The notes beneath the pieces were generated by a model. The model was given only the letters and a program-made list of their open reading frames with translations. It was not told the origin of the DNA and searched no databases. Position numbers and translations under genes: made by a program. Positions 56,171-64,000 of a stretch of DNA of 64,000 nucleotides are shown here, in pieces (within the stretch, counting starts at the first letter, position 1; every line of letters starts with the position of its first letter). Location: NCBI RefSeq assembly GCF_002813455.1, contig NZ_PHHE01000001.1:3585001-3649000 (forward strand). The letters run 5' to 3'. The DNA is from Pseudomonas baetica. Its GTDB lineage: Bacteria; Pseudomonadota; Gammaproteobacteria; Pseudomonadales; Pseudomonadaceae.

Positions 56171-57316
56171 ATGCGTTGGGCGACTTATTTCGCCGTGTTG
56201 TCGTCTGTCTTGAGTGTCGGCCTGGCCCTGGGGGTCAGCATGCCGCTGGTGTCGTTGCGTCTGGAGGGTTGGGGTTATGGCTCCTTCGCCATCGGCGTGA
56301 TGGCGGCGATGCCGGCGATTGGCGTGCTGTTGGGTGCGAAGATTGCCAGCCATCTGGCGGCGTATTTCGGCACGGCGAATCTGATGCGTCTGTGTCTATG
56401 GGCCGGAGCACTATCGATCGGCTTGCTGGCGCTGTTACCGAGCTATCCGGTCTGGTTGCTGCTGCGCCTGATGATCGGGGTGATCCTGACCATCGTCTTC
56501 ATCCTCGGCGAGAGCTGGATCAATCAACTGGTGGTCGAGCAGTGGCGCGGCCGGCTGGTGGCGCTGTATGGCAGCAGTTACGCGTTGAGCCAACTGTCTG
56601 GTCCGTTGCTGTTGGGCGCGCTGGGTACCGAGCATGATTACGGCTTCTGGGTTGGCGTGGTGCTGCTGACCATTTCGCCCTTGCTCCTTGTGGGCCGCAG
56701 CGGTGCGCCGAGCAGTGAAGCGAGCAGCGTGACCTTCCGCGACCTTTGGGCCTTCGCTTGCGCGCTGCCGGCGATTGCCTGGGCGGTGTCATTGTTTGCC
56801 GCATTTGAGGCGATGATCCTCATGCTGCTCCCGGTGTACTGCCTGCAACAGGGTTTTACGGCGGAGATCGCCTTGGCGATGGTCAGCACCGTGGTGGTCG
56901 GGGATGCGTTGCTGCAACTGCCAATTGGTGCATTGGCCGACTATCTGTCACGACGCACGTTGTTCACCGGTTGCGCGGTGGTGTTGATGCTGTCGAGCCT
57001 GGCGATTCCCATGCTGATCGATACCTTGCTGATCTGGCCGTTGTGGGTGTTGTTTGGCGCCAGTGCCGGTGGCTTGTTCACCTTGTCGCTGATCCTGATT
57101 GGCGAGCGTTATCGCGACGATGCGCTGGTGCGGGCCAATGCGCATATTGCGCAGTTGTGGGGTGTGGGCTGTCTGGTCGGGCCGTTGGCAGCGGGGGCGG
57201 GCAGTCAGTGGATCAGCGGGCATGCGTTGCCGCTGTTGATGGCGATTGGAGCGTTTGGGTTAGTGCTGCTGCTTTTGCGCCAGGGTGCGTTTGGCCCGGT
57301 GACCGAGCCTGCCTGA
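56171..57316 (+). CDS. MFS transporter (YcaD-like)
   Basis: A 381-residue protein from ATG 56171 with AGGAG nine bases upstream. About twelve hydrophobic segments are visible, starting MRWATYFAVLSSVLSVGLALG. The MFS linker motif between helices 2 and 3 is weak. It is the positional equivalent of PA5311. Substrate unknown; a polyamine-related solute is possible from context only. Confidence 0.88.
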   Translation: MRWATYFAVLSSVLSVGLALGVSMPLVSLRLEGWGYGSFAIGVMAAMPAIGVLLGAKIASHLAAYFGTANLMRLCLWAGALSIGLLALLPSYPVWLLLRLMIGVILTIVFILGESWINQLVVEQWRGRLVALYGSSYALSQLSGPLLLGALGTEHDYGFWVGVVLLTISPLLLVGRSGAPSSEASSVTFRDLWAFACALPAIAWAVSLFAAFEAMILMLLPVYCLQQGFTAEIALAMVSTVVVGDALLQLPIGALADYLSRRTLFTGCAVVLMLSSLAIPMLIDTLLIWPLWVLFGASAGGLFTLSLILIGERYRDDALVRANAHIAQLWGVGCLVGPLAAGAGSQWISGHALPLLMAIGAFGLVLLLLRQGAFGPVTEPA

Positions 57317-57324
57317 GAATGTTT

Positions 57325-57416
57325 TTGTGGGAGCGGGCTTGCTCGCGAATACGGTTTCACATCCAGCAAATTTGCCGACTGATACTCCGCTTTCGTGAGC
57401 AAGCCCACTCCCACAA
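57325..57416. repeat. REPIN with a diverged right arm
   Basis: Left arm GTGGGAGCGGGCTTGCTCGC is intact; the right arm reads TTCGTGAGCAAGCCCACTCC with two substitutions. Confidence 0.85.
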
Positions 57417-57431
57417 TGGATCTGTGTCTGA

Positions 57432-59000
57432 TTACAACATTCGCTCAAGCCCGACAGTGGTGCTGAACCAGGCATTGAAGCGGCGCCACCAGCTCCCCGG
57501 CTCCTTGGTCAGCGTATGCATCTCGCCATTGTCCTCGGTTTTCCAGACGATCTGCCCGTTCTCAAGCTTCGCCTCATAGCTAAGCGCCGGCGCCATGCCT
57601 TGCAGGGCCAGTTCGCGCACATGCTCGGCCAGCTCCGGGCTGTCCACCAATACCCCGACTTCGGTGTTCCAGAGCACCGAGCGCGGGTCGAAATTGAATG
57701 AGCCGATAAACGATTTCTGCCGGTCGAAGATCATCGCTTTGCTGTGCAGGCTGGAATCCGAGCCGCGAAACGACTTGCTGTAAAAAATATGCGGGCCGCT
57801 CCCACCACCGTCACCGGGCTGGCGGCGCAGTTCGAACAGTTTGACCCCGTGCTCCAGCAACGCCTTGCGATACGGCGCATAACCGCCGTGCACTGCCGGC
57901 ACATCGGTGGCTTCCAGCGAGTTGGTCAGCAGGTTCACCGATACGCCGGCGTCAGCGTGCCCGGTCAGGTACACCAGCCCCGGCTGGCCCGGCACGAAGT
58001 AGGCCGAAATCATGATCAGCTCTTTGCTGACGCCCGTGAGTTCCGGCGCCAGTTGCGTGGTCAGCAGCAATTGCGGGTCCGGCTCACCCTTGGCCAGCAC
58101 CTTGCTCGGCGCGTCCCACAGCGCCTGACTCCAGGCCCAGATCAGCTCTTTGCGCCAGATGTCCATCCGCGGTTCGGTTTTGAAGGTCATCAACTGCTGA
58201 TACAGCACGTGATTCTGCTTGCGGGTTTCTTCCAGCGATTCTTCCAGGCGCGTGCGGGTGTTCTGCAAGTCCTTGGCCGAGGGTTCGCTGGAGAGAAATT
58301 CTTCGATGGGTTTGCTCAGGGCGCTGTTCCAGTACTGGTCGAAGCTATGCCCGAGCTGCTCGGCCACAGGTCCCACGCTGAGCATGTCGATGTCGGTGAA
58401 ATTCAGGTTCGGCTCGGCATCGAAATACTCGTCGCCCAGATTGCGCCCACCAACGATGGCCACGCTGTTGTCCGCCAGCCACAGCTTGTTGTGCATGCGC
58501 CGATGTTGCAGCGACAGATTGAGCAGGCGTCCGGCAGCCCGGGTCACGCCCGTGCTGCGGCCAAGATGCAGCGGGTTGAACAGGCGGATCTGGATCTGCG
58601 GATGCGCCGCCAGCGTGGCGATGATCTGGTCGAGGCCGTCGCTGGTGGTGTCGTCGAGCAGGATGCGCACGCGCACGCCACGGTCGGCAGCCTTGAGCAA
58701 TTCCTCCACCAGCATTCGCGTGCTGACGCCGTCGTGGACGATGTAGTACTGCAAATCGAGGCTGCTCTGCGCATTGCGGATCAGCTCGGCGCGGGCGGTG
58801 AACGCCTCGGTGCTGTTAGACAACAGGCGGAAACCGGAACGGCCCTGATACGGCGCCGCTTGAGCCTGGATCGAACGCCCGAAGCTGGAGCCGGACGCCG
58901 GCAGCGCCTGACTCGGTTCGCGCGGCACATCAAGGCTGGCGCAACCGCTCAGGAGCGAAGCGAGCATCAGCAAAGCGAGTAGGGGCTGTCTGAAGCTCAC
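57432..59000 (-). CDS. Phospholipase D-family lipoprotein (cardiolipin-synthase-like)
   Basis: A 522-residue protein with a lipoprotein signal (MSFRQPLLALLMLASLLSGC; cysteine at 20). Two PLD HKD motifs are complete: HNKLWLADNSVAIVGGRNLGD and HSKAMIFDRQKSFIGSFNFD. The arrangement is that of YmdC/ClsC-type cardiolipin synthases, acting on phospholipids in the envelope. Position as PA5310. Confidence 0.9.
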   Translation of the reverse strand: MSFRQPLLALLMLASLLSGCASLDVPREPSQALPASGSSFGRSIQAQAAPYQGRSGFRLLSNSTEAFTARAELIRNAQSSLDLQYYIVHDGVSTRMLVEELLKAADRGVRVRILLDDTTSDGLDQIIATLAAHPQIQIRLFNPLHLGRSTGVTRAAGRLLNLSLQHRRMHNKLWLADNSVAIVGGRNLGDEYFDAEPNLNFTDIDMLSVGPVAEQLGHSFDQYWNSALSKPIEEFLSSEPSAKDLQNTRTRLEESLEETRKQNHVLYQQLMTFKTEPRMDIWRKELIWAWSQALWDAPSKVLAKGEPDPQLLLTTQLAPELTGVSKELIMISAYFVPGQPGLVYLTGHADAGVSVNLLTNSLEATDVPAVHGGYAPYRKALLEHGVKLFELRRQPGDGGGSGPHIFYSKSFRGSDSSLHSKAMIFDRQKSFIGSFNFDPRSVLWNTEVGVLVDSPELAEHVRELALQGMAPALSYEAKLENGQIVWKTEDNGEMHTLTKEPGSWWRRFNAWFSTTVGLERML

Positions 59001-59060
59001 GTGGGATCGTTCCGGTCGGCGGCAAAAGTCGGTATATGGACGCTGGTCAATCGAAAAAGG

Positions 59061-60482
59061 TCAGTCGGCTTCGGCCAGCAGTTTGATTGCTGCCGCGCCG
59101 ACCTTGCGTACCGCCTCTTCGATCTGCGGTGTCGGTTTGGCAGCGTAGTTCATCCGCAGGCAATTGCGGTACTTGCCCGAGGCGGAAAAGATGCTGCCAA
59201 CGGCAATCTGGACGCCTTGGTCGTGCAGCGCACGGTTCAGTTTCAGGGTGTCGAACCCTTCCGGCAGTTCGACCCACAGCATGAAGCTGCCTTGTGGGCG
59301 GCTGGCGCGGGTGCCGGCGGGGAAGTAGCGCGTGACCCAGTCGATCATCATGTCGCGATTGCGCTGGTATTGCGTGCGCATCCGCCGTAAATGGGGTTCG
59401 AAGTGGCCGGACTTGATAAATTCGGCGATGGCGATTTGCGGTTGCGGCGCGGTGGAGCCAGTGCTGATGTATTTCATGTGCAGCACCCGTTCCAGATACC
59501 GCCCCGGTGCGACCCAACCGATGCGCAGGCCTGGGGCCAAAGTCTTGGAAAACGAACTGCACAACAACACGCGGCCATCTTCGTCGAAGGATTTGATCGT
59601 GCGCGGACGCGGATAGGTGTAAGCCAGTTCGCCATACACATCGTCTTCGATGATCGCCACGTCGAAGCGCTGAGCCAGGTTGAGCAGGGCGCGTTTGCGC
59701 GACTCCGGCATGATGTAGCCCAGCGGATTGTTGCAGTTGGGCGTGAGCTGGATGACCTTGATCGGCCACTGTTCCAGCGCCAGTTCCAGGGCTTCGAGGC
59801 TGATGCCGGTGAGCGGATCGGTGGGGATTTCCAGGGCTTTCATACCCAGCCCCTTGAGGGTCTGCATGGCGCCGTGAAAGCTCGGTGAATCCACCGCGAC
59901 GATGTCGCCGGGCTCACAGATGGCGTGGATGCTGGTTGACAGTGCTTCGTGGCAACCGGTGGTGACGACGAGGTCGCTGGCGCTCAACTGGCATCCGGAA
60001 TCGAGCATCAGCCGGGCGATCTGTTCGCGCAGTTCGAGGGTGCCATGGATGTTGTCGTAATACAGGCCGGGCATGTCCTGGCGGCGGCTAATCCGCGCCA
60101 GCCCGCGCAGCAGCGGTTTCATGGTTGGCGAGGTGACGTCGGGCATGCCGCGACCGAGTTGCACTACATCCTTGCGCGGCACCGCGCGAATCAGCTCCAG
60201 CACCTGATCCCACTGCGAAATCTCCACCGGTCGCTGCGCCGGGCGCCCGACTGCAGGCAGCTCCGGCAGCTCGCGCCCAACCGGCACAAAGTAGCCGGAC
60301 TTGGGCTTCGGCGTGGCCAGCCCGCTGTCTTCCAGCACGCGATAGGCCTGCTGCACCGTGCTGAGACTGACACCATGTTCTACGCTCAAGGCACGCACCG
60401 ACGGCAGTCTGTCACCTGGACGATAGAAGCCTTGTTCGATGCGCGTGCCGAGCAGTTCGGCGAGGTTCACATAAAGCGTCAT
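59061..60482 (-). CDS. MocR/GntR-type transcription regulator with aminotransferase domain
   Basis: A 473-residue regulator. The N-terminal GntR winged helix (LPSVRALSVEHGVSLSTVQQAYRVLED, about 27-55) is joined by a linker to a fold-type-I aminotransferase domain with PLP lysine in CSSFSKTLAPGLRIGW and ATP-like TPNCNNPLGY loop. MocR proteins usually control a neighbouring amino-acid or amine gene. It is divergent from a DUF1127 gene. Confidence 0.92.
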   Translation of the reverse strand: MTLYVNLAELLGTRIEQGFYRPGDRLPSVRALSVEHGVSLSTVQQAYRVLEDSGLATPKPKSGYFVPVGRELPELPAVGRPAQRPVEISQWDQVLELIRAVPRKDVVQLGRGMPDVTSPTMKPLLRGLARISRRQDMPGLYYDNIHGTLELREQIARLMLDSGCQLSASDLVVTTGCHEALSTSIHAICEPGDIVAVDSPSFHGAMQTLKGLGMKALEIPTDPLTGISLEALELALEQWPIKVIQLTPNCNNPLGYIMPESRKRALLNLAQRFDVAIIEDDVYGELAYTYPRPRTIKSFDEDGRVLLCSSFSKTLAPGLRIGWVAPGRYLERVLHMKYISTGSTAPQPQIAIAEFIKSGHFEPHLRRMRTQYQRNRDMMIDWVTRYFPAGTRASRPQGSFMLWVELPEGFDTLKLNRALHDQGVQIAVGSIFSASGKYRNCLRMNYAAKPTPQIEEAVRKVGAAAIKLLAEAD

Positions 60483-60661
60483 GGCACTGCCTCGATGCTG
60501 ATGATTCGAAAAACCAGTACAGATGCGGGGTAAATCGACAATTCAGTGGCATTAACAGCAAATCTGTATGGAGTTAATACAGGTTGGTTGAATCTGTAAT
60601 GCTTTTGCCGACCCGCGCATCATGGAATCTCTGGCTACCCAAGTAAACAGGAGCGATAAAA

Positions 60662-60907
60662 ATGAACGGCTTGAGCGATGTGCGGCTGACGTTACACAGT
60701 CAGGAACTGGCGGCGGGACAGGAGGACAGTGCGTGGAATGCGGCCATGCGCAACGCGCCGTCCGACCTCAGTCGCTGGGGCCTGTTCTGGCATCGTCTGC
60801 ACACGCGCAAGGCATTGCTCGGTTTGACGTCCGAGCAGCTCAAGGATGTCGGGCTGACACGGGAGCAGGCGCTGGAGGAGGGGTTGAAACCGTTCTGGCG
60901 GATCTGA
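60662..60907 (+). CDS. Small DUF1127 protein
   Basis: An 81-residue protein ending in the DUF1127 pattern (LGLTSEQLKDVGLTREQALEEGLKPFW). AGGAG precedes the ATG at a good distance. In Pseudomonas such proteins are small RNA- or metabolism-linked proteins often placed next to MocR regulators. The MocR gene starts 179 bases away in the opposite direction and is a likely regulator. Confidence 0.85.
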   Translation: MNGLSDVRLTLHSQELAAGQEDSAWNAAMRNAPSDLSRWGLFWHRLHTRKALLGLTSEQLKDVGLTREQALEEGLKPFWRI

Positions 60908-60911
60908 AATC

Positions 60912-60979
60912 CATTCGCGAGCGGGCTCGCTCCCACAGGGAAAGGCATTCCATATGTGGGAGCGAGCCTGCTCGCGAAG
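60912..60979. repeat. REPIN (short spacer)
   Basis: ATTCGCGAGCGGGCTCGCTC and GGGAGCGAGCCTGCTCGCGA, about 15-20 bases apart, after the DUF1127 gene. Confidence 0.88.
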
Positions 60980-61005
60980 GCGTCATTAAACGCGGCACAT
61001 ATCCA

Positions 61006-62316
61006 TCAGATCAGCTCTTTGAGGCGATGCCACAACATCCCCAGCGCCAGCAGCGGCGAGCGCAAATGCTTGCCGCCCGGGAAGGTGATGTGCGGCACTT
61101 TGGCGAACAGATCAAAGCCTCCGCTGTGCTGCCCGCTGATCGCCTCGGCGAGCAACTTGCCCGCCAGGTGCGTGGCATTCACCCCGTGCCCGGAATACGC
61201 CTGGGCGTAATACACATTCGGCTGCTCATTGAGTCGGCCGATCTGCGGCAGGCGGTTGGCGCCGATGCCGATCATCCCGCCCCACTGATAATCGATCTTC
61301 ATCCCTGCCAGTTGCGGAAAGACTTCAAGCATCTTCGGCTGCATGTACGCCGCGATGTCCTTTGGATCGCGCCCCGAATAATGGCAGGCGCCGCCGAACA
61401 GCAAACGCCGATCCGCCGAGAGCCGATAGTAATCCAGCGCCACCCGTTGGTCGCAGACCGCCATGTTTTGCGGCAGCAGGTTATGCGCCTGCTCTTCACT
61501 CAGCGGTTCGGTAGCGATGATGTAGCTGCCGGCGGGCAGGACTTTGCCGCTGAGCTGTGGGTTGAGGTCGTTGAGGTAGGCGTTGCAACCGAGCACCAGG
61601 GTTTTCGCACGTACCGAGCCTTGCGCGGTATGGACCTTCACTTCGGGGCCGTAGTCGATGCGGGTCACCGCCGATTGCTCGAACAGCTTCACGCCCAGTT
61701 GCTGCGCCGCCGCCGCTTCACCCAAGGCGAGATTCAACGGATGCAGATGCCCGGAGCCCATGTCGATCAGCCCGCCGACGTAGCGTTTGGAGCCGACCAC
61801 GGTGTGCATTTCATTGGCTTGCAGCAAGCGGGTTTCGTAGCGGTAACCGAGGCCGCGCAGTTCTTCGGCATCTTCGGCAAACCCTTCAAGGTCCGCAGGT
61901 TTGTTGGCGAGGTCGCAATAGCCCCAGGTCAGATCGCAGGCAATCTGGAATCGCTCGATGCGTTGGCGAACGATTTCCACGGCCTCCAGGCCCATGAGTT
62001 TCATCTGCCGCACGCCGTCGGCGCCGATTACATGGGTGAATTGATCGAGGCCATGACCGACCCCACGAATCAACTGCCCACCATTACGCCCGCTGGCGCC
62101 CCAACCGATCTTGTGCGCTTCCAGCAACACCACGCTGAGACCGCGCTCGGCCAGTTCCAGCGCAGTGTTCAGCCCCGAGAACCCGCCGCCAACCACGCAC
62201 ACGTCGGCAATCACTTCACCTTGCAGTGCCGGGTGGTCGGGCTGCGGCAAGCTGCTGGCGGCGTAGTAAGAGGCAACGTGAGGTTGGCTCGCGGTGGTTT
62301 GGGCGCGGGCAGTCAT
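61006..62316 (-). CDS. FAD-dependent oxidoreductase, gamma-glutamylputrescine oxidase-like
   Basis: A 436-residue DAO-family flavoenzyme. It has the dinucleotide motif VCVVGGGFSGLNTALELAERG, then KIGWGASGRNGGQL and the C-terminal YSGHGVNATHLAGKLLAEA. It resembles PuuB/PauB enzymes; position equals PA5309 (pauB4 in PAO1 by memory). It would release aldehyde for the dehydrogenase at 54490. ATG 62325 is an alternative start with a poorer SD. Confidence 0.9.
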   Translation of the reverse strand: MTARAQTTASQPHVASYYAASSLPQPDHPALQGEVIADVCVVGGGFSGLNTALELAERGLSVVLLEAHKIGWGASGRNGGQLIRGVGHGLDQFTHVIGADGVRQMKLMGLEAVEIVRQRIERFQIACDLTWGYCDLANKPADLEGFAEDAEELRGLGYRYETRLLQANEMHTVVGSKRYVGGLIDMGSGHLHPLNLALGEAAAAQQLGVKLFEQSAVTRIDYGPEVKVHTAQGSVRAKTLVLGCNAYLNDLNPQLSGKVLPAGSYIIATEPLSEEQAHNLLPQNMAVCDQRVALDYYRLSADRRLLFGGACHYSGRDPKDIAAYMQPKMLEVFPQLAGMKIDYQWGGMIGIGANRLPQIGRLNEQPNVYYAQAYSGHGVNATHLAGKLLAEAISGQHSGGFDLFAKVPHITFPGGKHLRSPLLALGMLWHRLKELI

Positions 62317-62463
62317 GGGCGTCATCCAACGGCTAAGTGTCGAGAAAATTTGACGGAGGATAAGCCGCACGCGCGAACTCGGGCAACACTGGTCGGTCTG
62401 CGGTGTCTGGATCTTGGCTTTTGCGGCACAATTGCGGCCTATTTCACCTTGGTCACCGCTTCG

Positions 62464-62817
62464 ATGAGCTGCAACAGCGAGAAAATCCGCACCCTGCGCC
62501 AGCAGATCCCCACGTTCGACTGTGTGCCGGGCTGTCACGACTGCTGCGGGCCGGTGACCACCTCGCCCGAAGAGATGGCGCGCCTGCCGCGCAAGACCCG
62601 CGCCGAGCAGGACGCGGCGATGGAAGAGCTGAACTGTGTGCACCTGGGGCCCAATGGCTGCACGGTGTATGGCGAGCGGCCGCTGATCTGCCGGCTGTTC
62701 GGCACGACGAAGACCTTGCCTTGCCCGAATGGGCGGGGGCCGGTGGAGCTGATTCATCCGAAGGTGGAGAAGCAGATTTTCGAGTACATGGCGGCAAATC
62801 GGCAGGTGTTGGTTTAA
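62464..62817 (+). CDS. YkgJ-family cysteine-cluster protein
   Basis: A 117-residue protein from ATG 62464. Cysteine clusters are CVPGCHDCCGP (about 20-30) and CVHLGPNGCTVYGERPLICRLFG, the YkgJ/CxxCxxCC family that probably binds zinc or Fe-S. It is divergent from the FAD oxidase. The upstream open frame to 60622 lies antisense to that gene and is not used. Confidence 0.88.
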   Translation: MSCNSEKIRTLRQQIPTFDCVPGCHDCCGPVTTSPEEMARLPRKTRAEQDAAMEELNCVHLGPNGCTVYGERPLICRLFGTTKTLPCPNGRGPVELIHPKVEKQIFEYMAANRQVLV

Positions 62818-62843
62818 CGGCTTCACCCGGAATCGAGTCGACG

Positions 62844-62910
62844 CCTTCGCGAGCAAGCCCGCTCCCACAGGTGAATGCATTCCAAATGTGGGAGCGGGCT
62901 TGCTCGCGAA
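62844..62910. repeat. REPIN (short spacer)
   Basis: TTCGCGAGCAAGCCCGCTCC and GGAGCGGGCTTGCTCGCGAA between the YkgJ gene and the Lrp gene. Confidence 0.9.
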
Positions 62911-62935
62911 GAGGCCCGCTCAGACAGCACAAATA

Positions 62936-63424
62936 TCAATCCGGAATCGGCAGGCAGAGGCTCTCTTTTACCTCTTCCATCACGATATAACTCTTCGACT
63001 CACGCACATGCGGCAGTTTCAACAGAATGTCGCCCAGCAGCTTGCGGTACGAGGCCATCTCGGAAATCCGCGCCTTCACCAGATAGTCGAAATCCCCTGA
63101 CACCAGATGGCACTCCAGCACATGCGGCAGTTTCAGCACCGCGCGTCGGAACTCTTCGAAAGTGTCGCCGGATTTGTAGTCGAGGCTGATCTCGACAAAT
63201 ACCAAGAGACTACCCTTCAAGTGCTGCGGATTGAGACGGGCGTTGTAGCCCATGATGATCCCCTCTCGCTCGAGCCTGCGTACCCGCTCGGTACACGGCG
63301 TGGTGGAGAGGCCGACTTTCTCCCCGAGTTCGGTGAAGGAAATCCGCCCGTCCGCCTGCAGGATCCGCAAGATGTTGCGGTCGATCTTGTCCAGCTCACG
63401 TTTGGTCTGAGTGTTGGTACGCAT
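62936..63424 (-). CDS. dadR: Lrp/AsnC-family regulator (DadR)
   Basis: A 162-residue leucine-responsive regulator. The HTH (LDKIDRNILRILQADGRISFTELGEKVGLSTTPCTERVRRLE) is followed by the AsnC effector domain. It is divergent from dadA; in P. aeruginosa the same gene (PA5308) activates dadAX with L-alanine. The open frame extends to 63472 but the ATG at 63424 matches family length. Confidence 0.94.
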   Translation of the reverse strand: MRTNTQTKRELDKIDRNILRILQADGRISFTELGEKVGLSTTPCTERVRRLEREGIIMGYNARLNPQHLKGSLLVFVEISLDYKSGDTFEEFRRAVLKLPHVLECHLVSGDFDYLVKARISEMASYRKLLGDILLKLPHVRESKSYIVMEEVKESLCLPIPD

Positions 63425-63462
63425 AGGGGATGCGCCTCCGTGAAAAGGGTTTTTGCCGAGAA

Positions 63463-63491
63463 TTGTCGCCAAATATAGGCGCTTATATAGT
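63463..63491 (+). promoter_or_regulatory. Candidate sigma-70 promoter for dadA
   Basis: TTGTCG (63463-63468) and TATAGT (63486-63491) are 17 bp apart. The predicted start is about 80 bases before the dadA ATG, in the shared lrp-dadA region. Confidence 0.45.
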
Positions 63492-63579
63492 GAAAAGCAC
63501 TGGCATTTATTTTTTACACTGCGCGCATCATTGCTCTAACAACAGACGTACGCGGCACCGCCGCGATGAGGGATACAAC

Positions 63580-64000
63580 ATGCGCGTAATGGTCTTGGGT
63601 AGCGGCGTCATCGGTACCGCCAGTGCTTACTATCTGGCCCGTGCCGGGTTTGAAGTGGTGGTGGTCGACCGGCAGCCAGCTGCGGCCATGGAGACCAGTT
63701 TCGCCAACGCCGGCCAGGTCTCGCCGGGCTATGCCTCGCCGTGGGCTGCGCCGGGCGTGCCGCTGAAGGCGATCAAGTGGCTGCTGCAACGCCACGCCCC
63801 TCTCGCGATCAAAGCTACCGCCGACATCGACCAGTACCTGTGGATGGCGCAGATGCTGCGCAACTGCACCGCCAGCCGTTATGCGGTGAACAAGGAGCGC
63901 ATGGTGCGTCTGTCCGAGTACAGCCGCGACTGCCTCGACGAACTGCGCGCCGAAACCGGTATCGCCTACGAAGGCCGCAGCCTCGGTACCACTCAGTTGT
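63580..64000 (+). CDS. dadA: D-amino acid dehydrogenase small subunit DadA (partial, runs off window)
   Basis: The first 140 residues are present. They begin [30 protein letters not shown], the FAD-binding motif, followed by the DadA signature [20 protein letters not shown]. The enzyme oxidises D-alanine to pyruvate at the inner membrane. GAGG precedes the ATG. Confidence 0.96.
   Translation, partial: MRVMVLGSGVIGTASAYYLARAGFEVVVVDRQPAAAMETSFANAGQVSPGYASPWAAPGVPLKAIKWLLQRHAPLAIKATADIDQYLWMAQMLRNCTASRYAVNKERMVRLSEYSRDCLDELRAETGIAYEGRSLGTTQL

Noticed and set aside
60622..62463. Upstream extension of the YkgJ frame to 60622
   Set aside because: Covers the DUF1127 gene in another frame, a REPIN and the antisense of the FAD oxidase; only the part from 62464 carries the family motifs.

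Overview
The window is GC-rich chromosome of a Pseudomonas, almost certainly of the P. fluorescens group. The evidence is the core gene order recG-oxyR, tonB-exbD-exbB, ridA-spoT-rpoZ-gmk-yicC-rph-crc-pyrE, argB-algC-dut-coaBC-radC, rpmB-rpmG and lrp-dadA, which matches PAO1 PA5304-PA5345 as I recall it, together with many REP/REPIN repeats of the 'GTGGGAGCGRGCYTGCTCGCGA' type. No rRNA, tRNA, CRISPR array or phage was recognised.

Region 1 (1-7412) is the 3' end of a type VI secretion cluster: the tail of a gene that should be tssL, then tssM, a PP2C phosphatase, a Ser/Thr kinase and vgrG, in the order of P. aeruginosa HSI-II (dotU2-icmF2-stp1-stk1). The first four genes are tightly packed and the phosphatase and kinase start codons overlap the preceding stops.

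Region 2 (7412-16246) is the vgrG-linked effector/immunity locus. A very large peptidoglycan-hydrolase effector (NlpC/P60 + M23 + GH19-like) is surrounded by exported proteins, some with LprI-type lysozyme-inhibitor domains. The locus is decaying. An IS3-family element sits exactly inside the exported gene just before the effector, with a 4-bp target duplication, and the gene can be rejoined in frame. The effector itself carries one in-frame TAA that splits its M23 domain.

Region 3 (16451-24998) holds a TIGR01777 oxidoreductase and a hydrolase/PEP-synthase-like protein that ends in an apparent in-frame fusion to a secreted protein. Five exported immunity-like proteins follow in a row without a visible effector. 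A second, intact IS3-family element (TSD AGA) and a terminator close the region. Regions 1-3 contain no REPINs.

Region 4 (25016-64000) is ordinary core chromosome, dotted with about a dozen REP elements: an HDOD regulator, recG, oxyR, the TonB energy-transduction operon, stringent response (spoT, rpoZ), nucleotide metabolism (gmk, pyrE, rph, dut), carbon catabolite control (crc), glutamate uptake (gltS), arginine and exopolysaccharide precursors (argB, algC), CoA synthesis (coaBC), ribosomal proteins L28/L33, polyamine catabolism (aldehyde dehydrogenase and FAD oxidase) and D-alanine catabolism (lrp/dadR, dadA; dadA runs off the window end).
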